Shown here piece by piece: positions 60,925 to 64,000 of a DNA stretch of 64,000 nucleotides. The DNA is from Phycisphaerae bacterium (GTDB lineage Bacteria > Planctomycetota > Phycisphaerae > UBA1845). The position numbers were made by a program, and so were the translations under genes. The notes under the pieces are model-generated. The model made no database searches. It was not told where the DNA came from and was given only the letters and a program-made list of their open reading frames with translations. The stretch lies in contig JANQQK010000086.1 of assembly GCA_028289375.1 (NCBI GenBank), positions 62,001 to 126,000 of the forward strand, read 5' to 3'. The first letter of the stretch is position 1. Each line of letters starts with the position of its first letter.

Positions 60925-62913
60925 ATGGCCAATGAACGAGTAGTGGTCGTCGGTGGTGGGTTGGCGGGGTTGGCCGCCGCGATGCGTTTGGCGGAAGCGG
61001 GTGTCAGTGTCGACCTGATCAGCATGGTCCCGGTCAAACGATCGCACAGTGTTTGCGCTCAGGGTGGCATCAACTCGGTCAACACAGCCACGCGCGAGCT
61101 GGGCGACAACGAATGGCTGCACTTTGACGACACCGTCTACGGCGGGGCGTTCCTGCAGCATCAGCCGCCGGTCAAGGAGATGTGCGACTGGGGACCGCGC
61201 ATCATTGATTTGATGGACCGACTTGGTGTCGCGTTCAACCGCACGCATGAGGGGAACCGAGATCAACGTCGTTTCGGTGGCACGCTGTTCAAACGAACCG
61301 CATTCGCCGGGGCGACAACGGGACAACAACTGCTCTACGCACTCGACGAGCAGTGTCGGCGATGGGAAGTCGAAGGCCTGATCCGAAAGTATGAGTACTG
61401 GGAATTCCTGGGCCCCATGCTCGACGAGAATGGCGTTTGTCGCGGTATTGTCGCGCAGGACATGTTCCGCATGGACATCAAGGCCTTCCCTGCCGATGCG
61501 GTCGTGATGGCCAACGGCGGTTGCGGGCTGATCTATGGTCGCAGCACGATGTCGCTGATCTGCACGGGCGGGGCAGCGGGTCGCTGTTTCAAAGCAGGCG
61601 TCAAGTATGGCAACGGCGAGTTCATTCAGGTACACCCGACGGCTGTGCCGGGTACCGACAAACTGCGCCTCATGAGCGAATCTGCCCGTGGCGAGGGAGG
61701 CCGCGTGTGGGTTCCGCGCAAGCCCCAGGATGACCGCGACCCGACGTCGATCCCCGAAAGCGAGCGTTACTATTTCCTCGAAGAGCGGTATCCAAAGTAC
61801 GGCAACCTCGTGCCGCGTGACATCGCCACGCGCGAAATCTTCGACATCTGCGTCAACCAGAAGTTGTCGGTAGAGGCCGACCGCCTCTGCGTTTATCTGG
61901 ATCTGACGCACCTGCCGGGAACCACGCACAAGAAGCTCGAAGGCATCCTCGAGATCTACGAAAAATTCCAAGCCACCGATCCACGCGTCAAGCCGATGAA
62001 GATCTTCCCGGCTGTGCACTATTCGATGGGCGGATTGTGGTGCGACTTTGAGAAGAACGAGCAGACCGGCGGTCTTGTCCAGGGTTCGCCGCGTAACCAG
62101 CATTCGAACGTGCCCGGCATGTTCATTGTCGGCGAAGCAGACTACCAGTACCACGGCGCGAACCGCCTCGGTGCCAACTCACTGCTGAGCTGCATCTTCT
62201 CAGGCATGGTGGTGGCTCCGTCGATCAAGAACTACATCGAAACCCTTCGCACACACGCCACCGACCTGCCGACCTCGATGTTCGATCAGGAGCAGGCCAA
62301 ACATAAGGCCCACTGCGACGCCTTGATCGCAATGGACGGCGATGAGAATCCGTACCAGATTCACAACGAACTCGGCGACACCATGACGCGCAACGTCACC
62401 GTCGTCCGATACAACAAGCAGATCGAGGAAACACTCAGCAAGATCGACGAACTGTCCGATCGGTACAAGCGCATCCGCCTGGCCGACAAGGGCAACTGGA
62501 CGAATCAGAACCTGAGCTTCGCCCGCGCCTTGGATGACATGCTGATCCTCGCGCGCGTCATTGCCAAGGGCGCAATGCTCCGCGACGAATGCCGCGGTGC
62601 CCATTACAAGCCGGACTTTGACATCGCGTCGCCCGACGCAGATGACGAAGCCACCCTGAAGCAGCAGGCCACCAAGTGGTGTGCCGAATTCCAGGAAAGC
62701 AACGACAAGTGGCTTAAGAGCACGATTTGTGAGTACAGCCCCGACAGCGACCACAAGTTCAGTTACGAAGAGGTCGATACGTCGTTGATTCCGCCCCGTC
62801 CGCGAACGTACGGACTTAAGGGCGCCGAAATCATCGAAGATGTCTGGAAAGAGCGCCAGAACAACGGCAAGGCCAACGCAGACGTTGCCGCCGAAACCGT
62901 GGCCAGCGCATAG
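60925..62913 (+). CDS. sdhA: succinate dehydrogenase/fumarate reductase flavoprotein subunit
   Basis: Catalytic FAD subunit, 662 residues. VVVVGGGLAGLAAAMRLAEA binds FAD; SHSVCAQGGINSVN is the covalent-flavin region; FIQVHPTAVPGTDKLRLMSE, GGRVWVPR, and VHYSMGGLWCDF are active-site blocks; HGANRLGANSLLSCIFSG closes the FAD domain. The frd-type SdhA of this size is normal for organisms with a five-helix SdhC. sdhB follows after 9 bases. Confidence 0.96.
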   Translation: MANERVVVVGGGLAGLAAAMRLAEAGVSVDLISMVPVKRSHSVCAQGGINSVNTATRELGDNEWLHFDDTVYGGAFLQHQPPVKEMCDWGPRIIDLMDRLGVAFNRTHEGNRDQRRFGGTLFKRTAFAGATTGQQLLYALDEQCRRWEVEGLIRKYEYWEFLGPMLDENGVCRGIVAQDMFRMDIKAFPADAVVMANGGCGLIYGRSTMSLICTGGAAGRCFKAGVKYGNGEFIQVHPTAVPGTDKLRLMSESARGEGGRVWVPRKPQDDRDPTSIPESERYYFLEERYPKYGNLVPRDIATREIFDICVNQKLSVEADRLCVYLDLTHLPGTTHKKLEGILEIYEKFQATDPRVKPMKIFPAVHYSMGGLWCDFEKNEQTGGLVQGSPRNQHSNVPGMFIVGEADYQYHGANRLGANSLLSCIFSGMVVAPSIKNYIETLRTHATDLPTSMFDQEQAKHKAHCDALIAMDGDENPYQIHNELGDTMTRNVTVVRYNKQIEETLSKIDELSDRYKRIRLADKGNWTNQNLSFARALDDMLILARVIAKGAMLRDECRGAHYKPDFDIASPDADDEATLKQQATKWCAEFQESNDKWLKSTICEYSPDSDHKFSYEEVDTSLIPPRPRTYGLKGAEIIEDVWKERQNNGKANADVAAETVASA

Positions 62914-62922
62914 GTGAGAACG

Positions 62923-63681
62923 ATGTCGAGAAAGATCAACGTAGCCATCAAGCGTCAGTACGATCAGAGCTCCGGTTCGCAGTGGGAAAAGTTCTCGGTC
63001 GACTACGAGCCCGGCATGAACATGACCACCGTGCTGCAACGCATCGCCGCGCAACCGGTGACATCCGAGGGCAAGGATTCGACACCCGTCGCTTACGATG
63101 CCTGCTGTCTCGAAGAGGTCTGCGGTGCCTGCTCGATGCTGATCAACGGCAAGGTCCGCCAAGCCTGCTCCGCCCTGGTCGACAATCTCCTCGAAGACAA
63201 GCCCGACCAAATCACGCTCGAACCGATGAGCAAATTCCCGGTCGTCCGCGACCTCGTCGTTGATCGATCCTTCATGTACAACGCCCTCAAGAAAGTCCGC
63301 GCATGGGTGCCGGTCGACGGCTACTTCGATCGCGGTGCAGGTCCGAAGATGTCTCCCCACGAGCAGGAAGACATGTACCCGCTCACCACCTGCATGACCT
63401 GTGGCTGCTGCGTCGAAGCCTGCCCGCAGATCAACGAGCGCTCCAACTTCATCGGACCACAGGCCATCAGCCAGGGCGTGCTCTTCAACGAACACCCCGT
63501 CGGCAAGTTCGAGGAAGACGAACGCATGGAAGCATTGGCCGGCGCCGGTGGTATCGCCGATTGCGGCAACGCCCAAAACTGTGTCAAAGTTTGTCCGAAA
63601 AACATTCCGCTCACACGCTCGATCGCCAAAGCCGGTAAAATGGCTACCAAGCACGCGTTCAAGCGTTTCTTCGGAAGCTGA
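62923..63681 (+). CDS. sdhB: succinate dehydrogenase iron-sulfur subunit
   Basis: 252 residues, linking SdhA flavin to SdhC haem/quinone. [2Fe-2S] ligands in CCLEEVCGACSMLINGKVRQ (with AC following), [4Fe-4S] in CMTCGCCVEACP, and [3Fe-4S]/[4Fe-4S] in CGNAQNCVKVCPKNIP. The ATG at 62923 has an AGGTGAG upstream; a GTG at 62914 adds three residues. It completes the sdhCAB operon. Confidence 0.95.
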   Translation: MSRKINVAIKRQYDQSSGSQWEKFSVDYEPGMNMTTVLQRIAAQPVTSEGKDSTPVAYDACCLEEVCGACSMLINGKVRQACSALVDNLLEDKPDQITLEPMSKFPVVRDLVVDRSFMYNALKKVRAWVPVDGYFDRGAGPKMSPHEQEDMYPLTTCMTCGCCVEACPQINERSNFIGPQAISQGVLFNEHPVGKFEEDERMEALAGAGGIADCGNAQNCVKVCPKNIPLTRSIAKAGKMATKHAFKRFFGS

Positions 63682-63731
63682 TATCATTCGGACCAGCACC
63701 GCCCAAAGGCGGTCGACACAACAACAGGCCC

Positions 63732-64000
63732 ATGACCCGACGCATCGCCTTACTCGCAGCCGTTTCCCTGTTTCCCGCGATCCTCATCGCAGGGGACAAA
63801 ATCGACTACCGCAATCCACCCCCGGGCACGTTCCGCGATGACTGGATGCTCGTCGAACTCAGCGGCAGCAAGGCTGGTTACTCGCACAGCACGCTCTCGC
63901 GTGACGGAGATGTCATCACATCGCGGACCCTCATGTCGATGACGATCAACAGATTCGATCAGTCCATCGACGTCTCCGTACTGAACACCATTCGCGAGAC
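63732..64000 (+). CDS. secreted protein, N-terminal part (truncated by window end)
   Basis: The 89 visible residues start with a signal peptide (ALLAAVSLFPAILIAGD) and continue DDWMLVELSGSKAGYSHSTL, a beta-strand pattern seen at the N-terminus of planctomycete secreted transglutaminase-like proteins. The rest is beyond the window, so the family is only a suggestion. A short hairpin (ACCGCC-caaa-GGCGGT) precedes it after sdhB. Confidence 0.55.
   Translation, partial: MTRRIALLAAVSLFPAILIAGDKIDYRNPPPGTFRDDWMLVELSGSKAGYSHSTLSRDGDVITSRTLMSMTINRFDQSIDVSVLNTIRE

Noticed and set aside
62200..63699. 499-residue minus-strand open frame opposite sdhA/sdhB
   Set aside because: Antisense of two highly conserved complex II subunits.
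1..64000. CRISPR array, insertion sequence, prophage or rRNA
   Set aside because: No regularly spaced direct repeats, transposase, integrase, phage structural genes or rRNA sequence were seen on reading the window.

Overview
The window reads as chromosomal DNA of a planctomycete, most likely of the class Phycisphaerae. This is inferred from content, not from a database search. The markers are secreted proteins ending in IPTL/PEP-CTERM-like sorting tails, dockerin-like EF-hand tails on extracellular proteins, 'DCNxNxxPDEC' aspartate-rich repeats, a type II prepilin of the H-X9-DG kind, a J-domain/FHA fusion, lipopolysaccharide synthesis (kdsB), and a high-GC housekeeping background. Most of the window is ordinary chromosome: short operons, many 4-base ATGA overlaps and few long gaps.

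Layout. 1-9.6 kb: end of clpC, convergent etfBA, a methyltransferase, a secreted TSP3-type protein, a Nudix hydrolase, and a MarR regulator with a clear divergent promoter/operator controlling an ankyrin protein and an ABC-class ATPase. 9.6-15 kb: a TPR protein, an outer-membrane barrel-like protein and a membrane-fused spermidine-synthase-like protein. 15-18.9 kb: an unusual cluster of three related secreted proteins sharing an LHEHLTW-type motif, a pseudopilin and a small His-rich protein. 19-23.8 kb: tRNA-Pro, pyrG, kdsB, a dicarboxylate symporter and OsmC. 23.9-25.5 kb: a lower-GC two-gene ATPase plus TOPRIM-like unit that looks acquired. 25.7-31.2 kb: typA, an orphan secreted protein, DinB and a beta-helix protein. 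31.5-38.8 kb: one long minus-strand unit with an Hsp70-like protein, a J-domain/FHA protein, an FdhF/YdeP-type molybdopterin oxidoreductase and three tandem paralogues of an unrecognised membrane-protein family. 38.9-43.1 kb: a radical-SAM-like protein lacking its cluster cysteines, a DUF115 glycosylation protein and aat. 43.2-49.1 kb: sulfotransferase, DHH phosphoesterase, ATP sulfurylase, infC and an enlarged thrS. 49.3-60 kb: mostly small enzymes, lipoproteins and a VCBS-repeat protein. 60.1-63.7 kb: sdhCAB, followed by the start of a secreted protein cut by the window edge.

How genes work together. EtfAB and SdhCAB feed electrons to quinone. PyrG makes the CTP used by KdsB. The sulfotransferase, DHH phosphoesterase and ATP sulfurylase fit one sulfation/PAP-recycling theme. 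The Hsp70-like protein and its translationally coupled J-domain/FHA partner look like a dedicated chaperone pair. The best candidates for undescribed biology are the triplicated CxC...WWPGG membrane family behind the molybdopterin enzyme (31560-33806), the ATPase/TOPRIM-like pair (23897-25491), the LHEHLTW secreted cluster (15108-18815) and the cluster-less radical-SAM-like fusion (38907-40544).
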